From positions 62,001 to 126,000 of the forward strand of contig NZ_JAFBDA010000005.1 of NCBI RefSeq assembly GCF_016907995.1: a DNA stretch of 64,000 bases, written 5' to 3'. Below are positions 55,079 through 63,852 of the stretch, piece by piece (position 1 is the stretch's first letter; each line of letters opens with the position of its first letter). The position numbers and the translations under genes were made by a program. This stretch comes from Clostridium sardiniense. Its GTDB lineage: Bacteria; Bacillota; Clostridia; Clostridiales; Clostridiaceae. The notes under the pieces were generated by a model. That model ran no database searches, was not told the DNA's origin, and was given only the letters and a program-made list of their open reading frames with translations.

Positions 55079-55663
55079 ATGAATACATTAGAAATAGTTA
55101 TAATATTGATTCTTATTATAACTATCTTAAAAATTATTACTCCATTAATTAATAAGGCAACTACTTTCAATGATGAAAAAATTAAGTTTAAAGTTAAAAT
55201 GAAAAAAGAAAGTATAACTAATTTAACAGGAATAGAGTTTGAATATTTTTGTAGATGGCTTTTTGATGATATTTATCATTATAGAGATGTAATTGTAACA
55301 CCTTCTGAGAATGATGGTGGAGTAGATTTAATTCTAACAGATGAAAAATTTGAAAAAACTTACGTAGAATGTAAAAGATATACAACTACATATGATTATA
55401 AAGATGATAAAAAAATAAAAAATTATGACTTTATGATAGGTAGAGAAATATGCCAGAAATTAGTTGGTGCAATGATGTCTAATGGAATAAAAAAAGGAAT
55501 CATTGTAACTACCGGTGAAATACATCCTAATGCTGATAAATACATATCTGATCTTAATAAAAATAGTGATTTAGATATTAAATTTATAACTTTACATGAA
55601 ATAGTTAAAATTCTTGATGCATATTCAGAATCAGAAAATTATTATATAAATATTGAAGTTTAG
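55079..55663 (+). CDS. Membrane-tethered Mrr-like restriction endonuclease domain protein
   Basis: 194 residues. One N-terminal membrane helix (residues 3-22), then an Mrr/PD-(D/E)XK fold: LTGIEFEYFCRWLFDD (about 50-65), catalytic DGGVDLIL and VECKRY with Asp, Glu and Lys in the expected order, and GIIVTTGEIHPNADKYI. This is a nuclease that would act at the membrane, of the kind seen in many uncharacterised Firmicute proteins. No methyltransferase or other restriction gene is adjacent. AGAGGTGA precedes the ATG. Confidence 0.82.
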   Translation: MNTLEIVIILILIITILKIITPLINKATTFNDEKIKFKVKMKKESITNLTGIEFEYFCRWLFDDIYHYRDVIVTPSENDGGVDLILTDEKFEKTYVECKRYTTTYDYKDDKKIKNYDFMIGREICQKLVGAMMSNGIKKGIIVTTGEIHPNADKYISDLNKNSDLDIKFITLHEIVKILDAYSESENYYINIEV

Positions 55664-55690
55664 TTTTTTATAATTAAGCTTTCAAATTTT

Positions 55691-55718
55691 AAAAGTGTAG
55701 GAATTTTCCTACACTTTT
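55691..55718. terminator. Bidirectional terminator
   Basis: AAAAGTGTAGGA-attt-TCCTACACTTTT between convergent stop codons. Confidence 0.9.
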
Positions 55719-56656
55719 TACTTACATATATTTATATATCTTTTAAAATTATTTTTTAGAATAACACCTTTATCTATAATTTCAAATCCCGATTCATTTA
55801 TCATTTTATCCATATTTTCAAAGGTTATTATTATTGCTTTATTTGATATTCTTCGTGTTGTATCTATTATTTCCTGTTGCTGAGTAACTGTAGTTTTAGT
55901 AAATAGCCCATAAGGCATATCTACAATAGCAATATCAAAATGATCTTTTATATCATGCATGTTACCTTTAATAATAGCTATATCATATCCTAATGCCTTC
56001 ATATTTTCCTTAGCATTACATGCTATTTGAGGGTTAATCTCATATCCTATTATATCTAATCCCATAGACTTTCCTTCAATTACTACAGTTCCAACACCAC
56101 AGCAAGGATCTATTATCTTTTTATTCATATCTTGACCAACTGCTATATTAACAATTGCTCTCGCCACTCTTGTACTTAATGCATTAGAATATGAAAATGG
56201 CTTTTTATCATGATCATGCCACTTGCAATCATCCTTTTCATATATACCAAATATCCATTTCCCATAAATCTTTATTAATCCTAATATAATTTTAGGATTA
56301 TGAATATTGGGTATACCATCTATAGCCATACCTATTTTTCTCATAGATTCTAATCTTTCTTTGTAATTAGCTTCATTTTTATCAAGTCTTATAAAGTTCA
56401 CTTTAAAACCTTCAAAGGACATGTTATCTTCTTTAATTTTTTTAACTACATCTTCAAGCGTATCTTCTACATATATAATCTTTATACAGTGTTTTATAAA
56501 TGGACTTCTAGATGGACTAATATAAACTTTTGAAAAAAATTCTTTACTATCATCCTCTTTTCCAAATAAATATTTCATCTCCATACGGCATAAACCTTCT
56601 TCATACTCTGGATAATTTATAACATAAAAATACTTTTTAAATTCTATATTATTCAT
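55718..56656 (-). CDS. Putative RNA (guanine-N2) methyltransferase, TRM11-like
   Basis: 312 residues. SAM motif I IIDPCCGVGTVVIEG (about 187-201), GYEINPQIACNAKENM (motif II), and catalytic-loop-like VDMPYGLF where DNA/RNA amino-methyltransferases have (D/N)PPY. The N-terminal half may be a THUMP-like or ferredoxin-like RNA-binding region and carries KPFSYSNALSTRVARAIVNI, a stretch typical of the TRM11/YtxD group. rRNA or tRNA target undetermined. 24 bases after the rluF-type gene. Confidence 0.8.
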   Translation of the reverse strand: MNNIEFKKYFYVINYPEYEEGLCRMEMKYLFGKEDDSKEFFSKVYISPSRSPFIKHCIKIIYVEDTLEDVVKKIKEDNMSFEGFKVNFIRLDKNEANYKERLESMRKIGMAIDGIPNIHNPKIILGLIKIYGKWIFGIYEKDDCKWHDHDKKPFSYSNALSTRVARAIVNIAVGQDMNKKIIDPCCGVGTVVIEGKSMGLDIIGYEINPQIACNAKENMKALGYDIAIIKGNMHDIKDHFDIAIVDMPYGLFTKTTVTQQQEIIDTTRRISNKAIIITFENMDKMINESGFEIIDKGVILKNNFKRYINICK

Positions 56657-56680
56657 TAAAATATACTCCTAATACTTAGT

Positions 56681-57361
56681 TTAGTAATTTTTTAATTCTT
56701 CTACTTCTTTTTCTGTAAGATTACGCCAGTTCCCCTTTTCTATACCAGTTATATTTATATTCATTATTCTTATACGTTTAAGACTTATAACTGTATATCC
56801 AAAAGCTCTACTCATTCTTCTTATTTGCTTGTTAAGACCTTGAGTTAATATTATTCTAAAAGTATCATCATTTATTCTACTAACTTTGCAGGGTCTTGTC
56901 TTGACTTTTAATATCTCTACTCCCTTTGACATTCCATTTATAAAATCATCATCAAAAGGCTTATCTACTCTAACTATATATTCTTTTTCATGATTATTCT
57001 CAGACTCTAATATCTTATTTGCGAGATCTCCATCATTAGTCATTATTATCAAGCCTTCAGATTCCTTATCAAGCCTTCCTACAGGAAATATATAATTCTT
57101 ATAATTCATGAACTTAATTATATTATTGTCTACATCTTCTGCGGCAGTGCAAGTAATACCTTCTGGCTTATTTAGTGCTATATATACCTTTTCCATAGGT
57201 TTTAAAATCTTATTATCTAAAAGTATTTCATCAGTTTCTTCTACCCATTGCCCTTTAATACATAGCTTTCCATTAACTATTATTCTGTTCTCTTCAATAA
57301 GTCTATTAGTTTCTTTCCTTGAACAAACTCCATAATTACTAAGTAGTTTATTTATTCTCAT
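56681..57361 (-). CDS. rluF: RluF-like 23S rRNA pseudouridine synthase
   Basis: 226 residues. N-terminal S4 domain (RINKLLSNYGVCSRKETNRL), then RsuA-type synthase domain with catalytic aspartate in FPVGRLDKESEGLIIMTNDG and GLNKQIRRMSRAFGYTV. Fits RluF/RluB/RsuA; IYIALNKPEGITCT-like opening and the QIRRM ending favour RluF, without certainty. It precedes the methyltransferase gene in the same transcript, a plausible RNA-modification pair. Confidence 0.85.
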   Translation of the reverse strand: MRINKLLSNYGVCSRKETNRLIEENRIIVNGKLCIKGQWVEETDEILLDNKILKPMEKVYIALNKPEGITCTAAEDVDNNIIKFMNYKNYIFPVGRLDKESEGLIIMTNDGDLANKILESENNHEKEYIVRVDKPFDDDFINGMSKGVEILKVKTRPCKVSRINDDTFRIILTQGLNKQIRRMSRAFGYTVISLKRIRIMNINITGIEKGNWRNLTEKEVEELKNY

Positions 57362-57388
57362 CTAAAAATCCTGTCCTTTTAATTAAAT

Positions 57389-58594
57389 TTAATAATCACT
57401 TCCAGCTAAATGTCCTGTTGAATATGCTATTTGAAGATTATATCCTCCTGTTTCAGCATCAACATCCATAACTTCTCCTGCAAAGAATAATCCTTTTATT
57501 ACCTTAGACTCCATAGTTGAAGCATTTATTTCTTTAACATTAACACCTCCACTTGTAACCATAGCTGCCTTTATAGTTAGTGTTTCTTTTACTGTAAGTT
57601 TCATTTCTTTTATACAATTAATAAGCTTTAGTTCATCTTCTTTTTTAAGGTCACTAGGCTTAACTTCAGTTAAATTTAGAATTTCTAAAATTTCTTTTAT
57701 AAAGTTTTGTGGAAGTGAACCTTTTAAATTATTTAGTATACTTTTATTAGGATTACTTCTAATTATCTTAGATATATCCTCTTTAGATTTATCTGATAGG
57801 AAATCTAAACTTATTTCCATTTCACCCTCTTCTAGCTCTTTATTAATATAGGAAGATAATTTTAATACTCCTGGACCTGATATACCAAAATGAGTAAAGA
57901 TCATATCTCCACTAGTTTCAATTTTTCTCTTTTTTATTTTAGTAGTAAATATAACTTCTTTCATTGAAACACCTTGAAGATTTTTTACAAATCCTTCTTT
58001 TGTAACTAATGGAATAAGTGCTGCATATAAAGGTTTTATTGTATGCCCATGTTTTTCTAAAATTTCAAACATACTTCCATCTGAACCTGTTTGAGGATGG
58101 CTCTTTCCACCAGTTGTTACTATAACTTTATCTGCATATATCTCTTTTCCTTCATTAACTATAACACCTTTAATATCTTCATTTTCTACTATTAAATCTA
58201 GAACTTCTGTATTATACATTACATTAACATTATTTTTTGCAAGATCTTTTTTAAATATTTCAATTACCTCTTCTGCTTTATCACTTTCTGTATATACCTT
58301 TTGATCATATTCAACCTTATACTTTAAATTATTTTCACTAAAATAGTTTAAAATATCTAAGTTAGAAAAATCATAAAATGCGCTATATAAGAACTTTTTA
58401 TTACTTACTACCTTATCAAAAAATTCTTCAATATCTCTATTATTTGTTATATTGCATCTTCCACCACCAGTAAGTCTAAGTTTCTTACCAATTTCATTAT
58501 TTTTTTCAACTAATATTACTTCATTATTTTTTGAAGAAGTGATAGCTGCCATAATACCAGCAGGTCCTCCTCCAACGACTATAACCTTTGCCAT
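57389..58594 (-). CDS. HI0933/YhiN-family FAD-dependent oxidoreductase
   Basis: 401 residues. N-terminal FAD-binding Rossmann motif VIVVGGGPAGIMAAITSS, GKKLRLTGGGRCNITN, VIVTTGGKSHPQTGSDG, and C-terminal GLFFAGEVMDVDAETGGYNLQ, all typical of this family of bacterial flavoproteins (also called BaiN-like). Substrate unknown in most species. It is probably co-transcribed with rluF and the methyltransferase gene. Confidence 0.88.
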   Translation of the reverse strand: MAKVIVVGGGPAGIMAAITSSKNNEVILVEKNNEIGKKLRLTGGGRCNITNNRDIEEFFDKVVSNKKFLYSAFYDFSNLDILNYFSENNLKYKVEYDQKVYTESDKAEEVIEIFKKDLAKNNVNVMYNTEVLDLIVENEDIKGVIVNEGKEIYADKVIVTTGGKSHPQTGSDGSMFEILEKHGHTIKPLYAALIPLVTKEGFVKNLQGVSMKEVIFTTKIKKRKIETSGDMIFTHFGISGPGVLKLSSYINKELEEGEMEISLDFLSDKSKEDISKIIRSNPNKSILNNLKGSLPQNFIKEILEILNLTEVKPSDLKKEDELKLINCIKEMKLTVKETLTIKAAMVTSGGVNVKEINASTMESKVIKGLFFAGEVMDVDAETGGYNLQIAYSTGHLAGSDY

Positions 58595-58733
58595 AAAATC
58601 TTACTCCTATCTTAAGTAAATTTATCTAAATAAATTATTTAATTCATTTTCATATATAATATAATCCCTATATTATACTATATATAAAATTTGAACAAGT
58701 ATATATAATTTTACTTTTAATAATAAAAATTAA

Positions 58734-58761
58734 AAAAGTGTAGTATATATACTACACTTTT
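58734..58761 (-). terminator. Terminator after the glyoxalase-like gene
   Basis: Perfect 28-base palindrome with arm AAAAGTGTAGTATA, six bases from the stop codon. Confidence 0.88.
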
Positions 58762-58766
58762 AGACT

Positions 58767-59150
58767 TTATTGTTCTCTTATAACTTCTACCATATATCCA
58801 TCTGGATCAGTTACAAAGTAATATTTAGGCTTCTCACCTGGTAATCCTTTTAAATCTGTAACTTTATATCCAAGTGAAATATGTTTTTCTCTCATTCCTT
58901 CTAAATCTTTAACTCCAATAGCCGTATGACTAAATCCATTTCCTATTTCATAAGGCTTTTCAGGATTATAGTTATAAGTAAGTTCTATTTCATATCCGCC
59001 AACTTCATTTGATAAATAAACAAGAGTAAATTTATGCTCTGGGAAATCCTTTCTTCTTGTCTCTATAAGTCCTAAACCTTCCTTATAAAACTTTAAAGAT
59101 TTTTCTAAATCCATAACTCTTATACATGTGTGTAACATTTTCACTGACAT
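58767..59150 (-). CDS. gloA: Glyoxalase I family protein (lactoylglutathione lyase-like)
   Basis: 127 residues in the two-module VOC fold. LHTCIRVMDLEKSLKFYKEG, ELTYNYNPEKPYEIGNGFSH, and FVTDPDGYMVEVI. Metal ligands are expected at H7, E of EIELT, H of FSHTA and E of VEVI. Length and words match GloA, which detoxifies methylglyoxal. Clostridia often lack glutathione, so another thiol cofactor is possible. AAGGAG precedes the ATG. Confidence 0.88.
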   Translation of the reverse strand: MSVKMLHTCIRVMDLEKSLKFYKEGLGLIETRRKDFPEHKFTLVYLSNEVGGYEIELTYNYNPEKPYEIGNGFSHTAIGVKDLEGMREKHISLGYKVTDLKGLPGEKPKYYFVTDPDGYMVEVIREQ

Positions 59151-59249
59151 ATTTACAACTCCTTTTCATAATTATAATAATTATATTTTATCATATAAAT
59201 TAATATAAAATTTAGTAATATATTAATTTAATATATTGCTTTGTTAAAG

Positions 59250-59294
59250 GATAATGATTTTCATTTTCGCATATTTTAATATTTATGCTATAAT
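59250..59294 (+). promoter_or_regulatory. Candidate Fur box and promoter before the EamA gene
   Basis: GATAATGATTTTCATTTTC (59250-59268) matches the classical 19-bp Fur box GATAATGATAATCATTATC at 16 positions. It overlaps a -35 (TTCGCA, 59266-59271) spaced 17 bases from an extended -10 TGCTATAAT (59286-59294). Confidence 0.6.
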
Positions 59295-59332
59295 ATAAGC
59301 ATTCTTAATATATTGGGAAGGGGGAGTCTTTC

Positions 59333-59746
59333 ATGTGGATTGTATATGCTATTATGTCTGCTGTATTTGCTGCAATAACTTCAATTTTTGCTAAGATTGG
59401 TATTAATGGAATTAATTCAAATTTAGCAACTGCTATTCGTACAATTGTTGTCCTAATCTTAGCTTGGGGAATTGTATTTACTACTGGAACTCATAAAGAT
59501 ATTAAAAACATATCAAATAAAAGTATGCTTTTTTTAATATTATCAGGTCTAGCAACAGGCTTATCATGGTTATTTTATTATAAAGCTATACAAATGGGGC
59601 AAGTAACAAGTGTTGTTGCTATAGATAAATTAAGCATTATAATAACAATTGTTTTAGCATTCTTTATACTAAATGAGCAAATAACAGTTAAATCAATTTT
59701 TGGAGGTATTTTAATAGCTGCGGGAACGCTTATTATGGTCTTATAA
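59333..59746 (+). CDS. EamA-family (drug/metabolite superfamily) small transporter
   Basis: 137 residues, about five hydrophobic segments, i.e. half of a usual EamA protein. AAITSIFAKIGINGINSNLAT, GLSWLFYYKAIQMGQVTSVVA and FGGILIAAGTLIMV are family words. Single-domain members work as dimers. GGGAAGGGGGAG precedes the ATG. Substrate unknown. The Fur-like box at its promoter hints at an iron- or oxidative-stress-related role. Confidence 0.88.
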   Translation: MWIVYAIMSAVFAAITSIFAKIGINGINSNLATAIRTIVVLILAWGIVFTTGTHKDIKNISNKSMLFLILSGLATGLSWLFYYKAIQMGQVTSVVAIDKLSIIITIVLAFFILNEQITVKSIFGGILIAAGTLIMVL

Positions 59747-59813
59747 TTTATTTACTTAATCTAAGATTGTAGTTTGTTTTTATACAAGTTAATAAATATA
59801 TAATTCATAAAAT

Positions 59814-59855
59814 AAAGACTTAGATATATAAATATTAAATTCTCTCTAAGTCTTT
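59814..59855. terminator. Bidirectional terminator
   Basis: AAAGACTTAGA / TCTAAGTCTTT between the EamA gene and mntP, which are convergent. Confidence 0.8.
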
Positions 59856-59861
59856 ATAATA

Positions 59862-60473
59862 TTAACCTATATGTTCAATAAGTATCTTTAATCCCATAAG
59901 TATTAAAATTATTCCTCCAGCAACTTCTGCATACTTTTGGAGAATACAGCCTAACTTTCTTCCAATTAAAACAGCTATCATACACAATACAAAAGTTGTT
60001 ATTCCTATTATGGAGATTGCAGGTAATATACTAACATTTAAAAATGCAAAACTTACCCCTACGGCTAATGCATCAATACTTGTGGCTATTGCAAGTAGTG
60101 TTAAATTTTTATTACTTAATCCTTTTTCTTCTATTAATTCTTCTTCAACTGAAACTTCATTAGCTATGTCATCTTCATCTAGGCTACAATTTTCTTTTTC
60201 TCCTTTAAATGATTCATAAATCATCTTTCCACCAATAGCTCCAAGAAGAATAAATGCGATCCAATGATCAAAAGATTCAATATAATCTCTAAAATACCTT
60301 CCAGCAAACCATCCTATAAATGGCATTATAGCTTGAAATCCACCAAAAAATACTGCTATCTTTAAAGCATTTTTAAGTAAATTTTTCTTAAGGCTCATTC
60401 CCTTTGCAAGTGCCACAGCAAATGCATCCATAGATAAACCTATTGCCGTCATAAAAATTGATAAAAAACTCAT
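59862..60473 (-). CDS. mntP: Manganese efflux pump
   Basis: 203 residues with six hydrophobic segments. GLSMDAFAVALAKGM (first motif, D16 region) and TSIDALAVGVSFAFL (second motif) carry the two conserved aspartates of MntP. A charged loop (EKENCSLDEDDIANEVSVEE) lies between the halves. A yybP-ykoY manganese riboswitch with terminator precedes it and fits the assignment. Confidence 0.95.
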   Translation of the reverse strand: MSFLSIFMTAIGLSMDAFAVALAKGMSLKKNLLKNALKIAVFFGGFQAIMPFIGWFAGRYFRDYIESFDHWIAFILLGAIGGKMIYESFKGEKENCSLDEDDIANEVSVEEELIEEKGLSNKNLTLLAIATSIDALAVGVSFAFLNVSILPAISIIGITTFVLCMIAVLIGRKLGCILQKYAEVAGGIILILMGLKILIEHIG

Positions 60474-60511
60474 ATAATTTCTCCTCTTAATTTATTCTAC
60501 TCATTTATCAC

Positions 60512-60650
60512 AAAAAAATAAGACTTATGCGTAGCAAAAAAACTACGCATAAGTCTCGCTATTTAATATTAAGCCAGAACCTTTCCCGTTCAATATGTTG
60601 ACTTAATAACTCTTCACAATTTATTATAGAGCTAACTACTCCCTTATACA
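60512..60650 (-). promoter_or_regulatory. yybP-ykoY manganese riboswitch with terminator
   Basis: Minus strand: GGGAGTAGTTAGCTC, AAGTCAACA, GGGAAAGGTTCTGGC, then TAGCGAGACTTATGCGTAG. Terminator: AGACTTATGCGTAG (60543-60556) with CTACGCATAAGTCT (60521-60534), followed by U-run (60512-60519). The aptamer's 3' part overlaps the terminator's 5' arm, so Mn2+ binding would disrupt the terminator: an ON switch. Confidence 0.9.
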
Positions 60651-60707
60651 AATGAGTATATATTAATTTTACCATATTATATTATCAAAATTCTTTCATG
60701 AAATCAA

Positions 60708-61538
60708 TTAAATTTTTAAAATAAACTTATCTATTGCTTTAGCCACTCCACTATTCTCATTAGTACCTGTTATGTAATCAGCATATTTCTTAATTTCTTC
60801 CGATGCATTATCCATGACAACAGAAAATCCTGCTTCTTTAAGCATTGATAAATCATTTCCACTATCCCCGATACACATTATCTCTTCTTTTTTTATTCCA
60901 AGTTTTTTTGCTAATATTTTAACTGCACTCCCTTTTGACGTACCTTTTGCCGTAAGTTCTGCACACCCTCCCCATGAATAAGCTATATCTACATAATCAC
61001 TTAATTTATCTATATCTTCTTTAGCATCTTTAATGGTGCTGCTATCTTCATCTTCTATTATTATAAGCTTTAATATATCAGATTCATATTCTTTAAATGC
61101 ATCTCTAAAATCATCTACTTCATAAAACTTAATTTGTTCATCTATATCTACCCACTCATTCATTACTCTATGGCTATCATCTTCTGGAATTTTAGTATCA
61201 CTTATTATTCCATAAGGTGTATCAAAATAAGCTAAAAATTTATGTTTTTTTATTACCTCATATATTTTATCTAAGGCTTCTCTATTTAATACAGATTTAA
61301 ATATAACTTCATCCGTATCTTTTCCCCTTATATAAGCTCCATTTGAACATATTAAAGGTGCCTTTATTCCAGTAATCTTTGCATATATTCTTGCTGATGC
61401 AAATATTCTTCCTGTTGATATTGCAATATTAACTCCTAAATCTGTTGCTTCTTTAAGGGCTTTTTTATTTTCCTCACTTACCTCATGATATTTATTTAAT
61501 AACGTTCCATCCATATCTATACATACTAACTTATACAT
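60708..61538 (-). CDS. Cof-type HAD phosphatase
   Basis: 276 residues. HAD motif I CIDMDGTLLN (nucleophile Asp at residue 8), motif II STGR, and C-terminal IMCIGDSGNDLSMLKEAGF (motif IV). The Cof/YidA subfamily hydrolyses sugar or cofactor phosphates. The open frame runs 39 codons further upstream, but a GGTGG sequence and the normal family start put the ATG at 61538. Confidence 0.9.
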   Translation of the reverse strand: MYKLVCIDMDGTLLNKYHEVSEENKKALKEATDLGVNIAISTGRIFASARIYAKITGIKAPLICSNGAYIRGKDTDEVIFKSVLNREALDKIYEVIKKHKFLAYFDTPYGIISDTKIPEDDSHRVMNEWVDIDEQIKFYEVDDFRDAFKEYESDILKLIIIEDEDSSTIKDAKEDIDKLSDYVDIAYSWGGCAELTAKGTSKGSAVKILAKKLGIKKEEIMCIGDSGNDLSMLKEAGFSVVMDNASEEIKKYADYITGTNENSGVAKAIDKFILKI

Positions 61539-61643
61539 ACTGTTATAAATCCACCTTTCAAACCTTAGATATAAATTTATATCTATTTTGTCATAATATC
61601 CCTGTGAAATACACTTTTCATACATCTTAATTATATCACAAAC

Positions 61644-61688
61644 AAAGAGAAGCAATTCAATAATAAATTTCTTAGATTGCTTCTCTTT
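61644..61688 (-). terminator. Terminator after the gene at 61706
   Basis: AAAGAGAAGCAAT / ATTGCTTCTCTTT stem, 13 bp. Confidence 0.8.
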
Positions 61689-61705
61689 ATTTTCATCATA
61701 TATTC

Positions 61706-62092
61706 TTAAATATCATCATAGTGATCATCAAGTTCAATTTCTTCACATGTTTCTAATATGGTATCTAACCCTTCATAATCTTCTAATTTAAGTGATTTGT
61801 TGCTATGTTCTAATTTATTTAAAAGAATATTCTTTTCACACTTTAATATATCTGAATCTTTTATTTCTTTAATAACATCATTAGTATTAAACATTTTAAT
61901 AATCCCGTTTTCATATCCTGATGCAAAATTTGCTTCGCCTTTTGCCAAATCATCATATTCTAAATCATATTGATTGCAGTATTCTTCAATGCTATATTTA
62001 TTAAATTCTTCAGACATACCAATTGCTTCTCTAATACTATCTACCTGCTTTACTTCTCCTTCTGGAAATAAAATTACTACTCCATCTCTCAT
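61706..62092 (-). CDS. Acidic hypothetical protein
   Basis: 128 residues, rich in Glu, Asp and Asn, no membrane segment. MRDGVVILFPEGEVKQ opens with a beta strand; helical stretches follow (SEEFNKYSIEEYCNQYDLEY) and the end is very acidic (DDHYDDI). Own terminator. No family recognised. Confidence 0.65.
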   Translation of the reverse strand: MRDGVVILFPEGEVKQVDSIREAIGMSEEFNKYSIEEYCNQYDLEYDDLAKGEANFASGYENGIIKMFNTNDVIKEIKDSDILKCEKNILLNKLEHSNKSLKLEDYEGLDTILETCEEIELDDHYDDI

Positions 62093-62428
62093 ATTAAAAC
62101 CTCCATTAATGTGAATTTATTTATAAATTCATTGTATCTCATAATTAAGATTTAAATAAAAATATTCTATGTATATTTTGTGATATTTAAAATTTAAAAT
62201 AATATTTTTTCTTCTATAATCTACATGTCATTATAATCTTTAAATGCTTGATCCTAAACATACATTCACTTATAGATTTTACTTATTTATATTTATATTA
62301 TGAATTAATCATCAATCATTAATAAGCTAATACCTTAGATTAGTCAAGTATTAGGTTTATATTTCATATAATAAAATAATAGCACTATAATTACATAGTT
62401 TTTGTAATAACATAAGGAGGGTATAACT
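62093..62428. other. AT-rich intergenic region
   Basis: 336 bases between divergent genes. A short palindrome (GAATTTAT / ATAAATTC) lies around 62113-62132 and a possible -10 (TATAAT) for the plus-strand gene around 62388. I see no further structure or convincing ORF. Confidence 0.5.
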
Positions 62429-62956
62429 ATGAATAGCTTAATAGATATTAATCTTGAAAAAAACTTATTTGAACTTGAAAATTCTTTAGATGACAGTGAA
62501 TTGATTAAGGGATATTTTGAAACAACAAATTGTAGTGCTGAAAAAGAAAGAAAAAGTCCAATCTCAGGTGGAGGACTTTTTGGATATCTATTTTCTGATG
62601 AATGGATATGGAATACCCTATTTGTATTAACTAATAAAAATTTATATTTAATTAATACAAAAGAAAACTTTGAAAAAGTTTCTTTAAATAAGATACCTAT
62701 AGAAAGTATAGCTTCTATAAATGTATTTAAATACAATGAAAATCCAATAATAGAATTGAAAATTAAAGGACAATCAAAAATACAATATACTCCTTTATCA
62801 ACTAAATATTTAGATGTGCTGAAAAATATAAATAAAGTTAATATTTATGAAAATCAAAAGCCTAAATTAATTAATACTGATAATTTATTATTTTCATATT
62901 CTATAGTTGCTGTATTGTTATTAGTTAGCATAATTATATTGTATATTTTAATATAA
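62429..62956 (+). CDS. Hypothetical membrane protein with PH-like N-terminal domain
   Basis: 175 residues. Central beta-rich part (LFVLTNKNLYLINTKENF, KIPIESIASINVF) has the feel of a bacterial PH/YdbT-like fold. The C-terminal hydrophobic helix SYSIVAVLLLVSIIILYILI is the only membrane segment, so it is a tail-anchored cytoplasmic protein. AAGGAGG lies nine bases before the ATG. No specific role can be given. Confidence 0.7.
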   Translation: MNSLIDINLEKNLFELENSLDDSELIKGYFETTNCSAEKERKSPISGGGLFGYLFSDEWIWNTLFVLTNKNLYLINTKENFEKVSLNKIPIESIASINVFKYNENPIIELKIKGQSKIQYTPLSTKYLDVLKNINKVNIYENQKPKLINTDNLLFSYSIVAVLLLVSIIILYILI

Positions 62957-63021
62957 ATTTTTATATTAATATTAATTTATAAGGATTTAAATATTCATAG
63001 TCTTTTATTTTATAATAAATT

Positions 63022-63058
63022 AAAAAGAAACTTCTATAAATTAAGAAGCTTCTTTTTA
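63022..63058 (-). terminator. Terminator after the cyclophilin gene
   Basis: AAAAAGAAACTTCT / AGAAGCTTCTTTTT imperfect stem between convergent genes. Confidence 0.75.
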
Positions 63059-63061
63059 TAT

Positions 63062-63748
63062 TTATTTCATTTTTTCAGGTTCCTTATAGTTTATGCCTTT
63101 AGTATCAACTTTAATTGATTCAATAACTACAGGCTCTTCTGGTTTATCATTAGCTCCTGTTTTAACACTTTCAATCTTATGAAGAACATCAAGCCCTTCT
63201 GTAATCTTCCCAAAAGCGGCATATTCTCCATCTAAGTGTGATGCTGCTTTTGTCATAATAAAGAACTGACTTCCAGCTGAATCTTTTTCTCTAGACCTTG
63301 CCATAGAAAGTATTCCTTCTGTATGCTTTATATCATTATCAAAACCATTTGAAGAAAATTCTCCTTTAATACTATAGCCAGGTCCTCCAGTACCAACACC
63401 ATCTGGATCTCCACCTTGTATCATAAAATCAGGAATTATTCTATGAAATGTTAAACCATTATAGAAACCACTATTAGCTAATGCTATAAAATTATTAACT
63501 GTATTAGGAGCCTTATCTGGATATAATTCTCCTTTCATTGTTCCAAATCCTTTAACTTCAATAGTAACTGTAGGTAAATCTTTTTTATTAACATCATCTT
63601 TATTTTCCGTTGATTTATCATTACTATCTTCTACATTATTACCTTGAGCTTTGTTTTCACCTTGCTTGTTACTTCCACATCCAACTAACATAAACCCAGA
63701 TATCATTAAAGTTAGTAATACTAATAATTTAAACTTCCCTTTTTTCAC
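63062..63748 (-). CDS. Peptidyl-prolyl isomerase (cyclophilin) lipoprotein, GTG start
   Basis: 228 residues. Lipoprotein signal with lipobox LVGC (Cys24), a linker rich in Asn, Lys and Glu, then cyclophilin: FHRIIPDFMIQGGDPDGVG (catalytic Arg in FHRI), SMARSREKDSAGSQFFIM, LDGEYAAFGKI. It would assist folding of exported proteins at the cell surface. An in-frame ATG at 63781 is upstream, but GGGGAG lies eight bases before GTG 63748, which gives a proper signal peptide. Confidence 0.92.
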   Translation of the reverse strand: MKKGKFKLLVLLTLMISGFMLVGCGSNKQGENKAQGNNVEDSNDKSTENKDDVNKKDLPTVTIEVKGFGTMKGELYPDKAPNTVNNFIALANSGFYNGLTFHRIIPDFMIQGGDPDGVGTGGPGYSIKGEFSSNGFDNDIKHTEGILSMARSREKDSAGSQFFIMTKAASHLDGEYAAFGKITEGLDVLHKIESVKTGANDKPEEPVVIESIKVDTKGINYKEPEKMK

Positions 63749-63852
63749 TAATATATCTCCCCTTTCTTTGTATATATACATATTATACCATGCTATACTT
63801 TACATATTAATATAATCATAAAAAATAGGGGAAATATTATAATTTAAAATAT

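Noticed and set aside
62344-62736. 130-codon minus-strand frame
   Set aside because: It is opposite the plus-strand gene at 62429-62956, has no good ribosome binding site and a composition typical of an antisense shadow.
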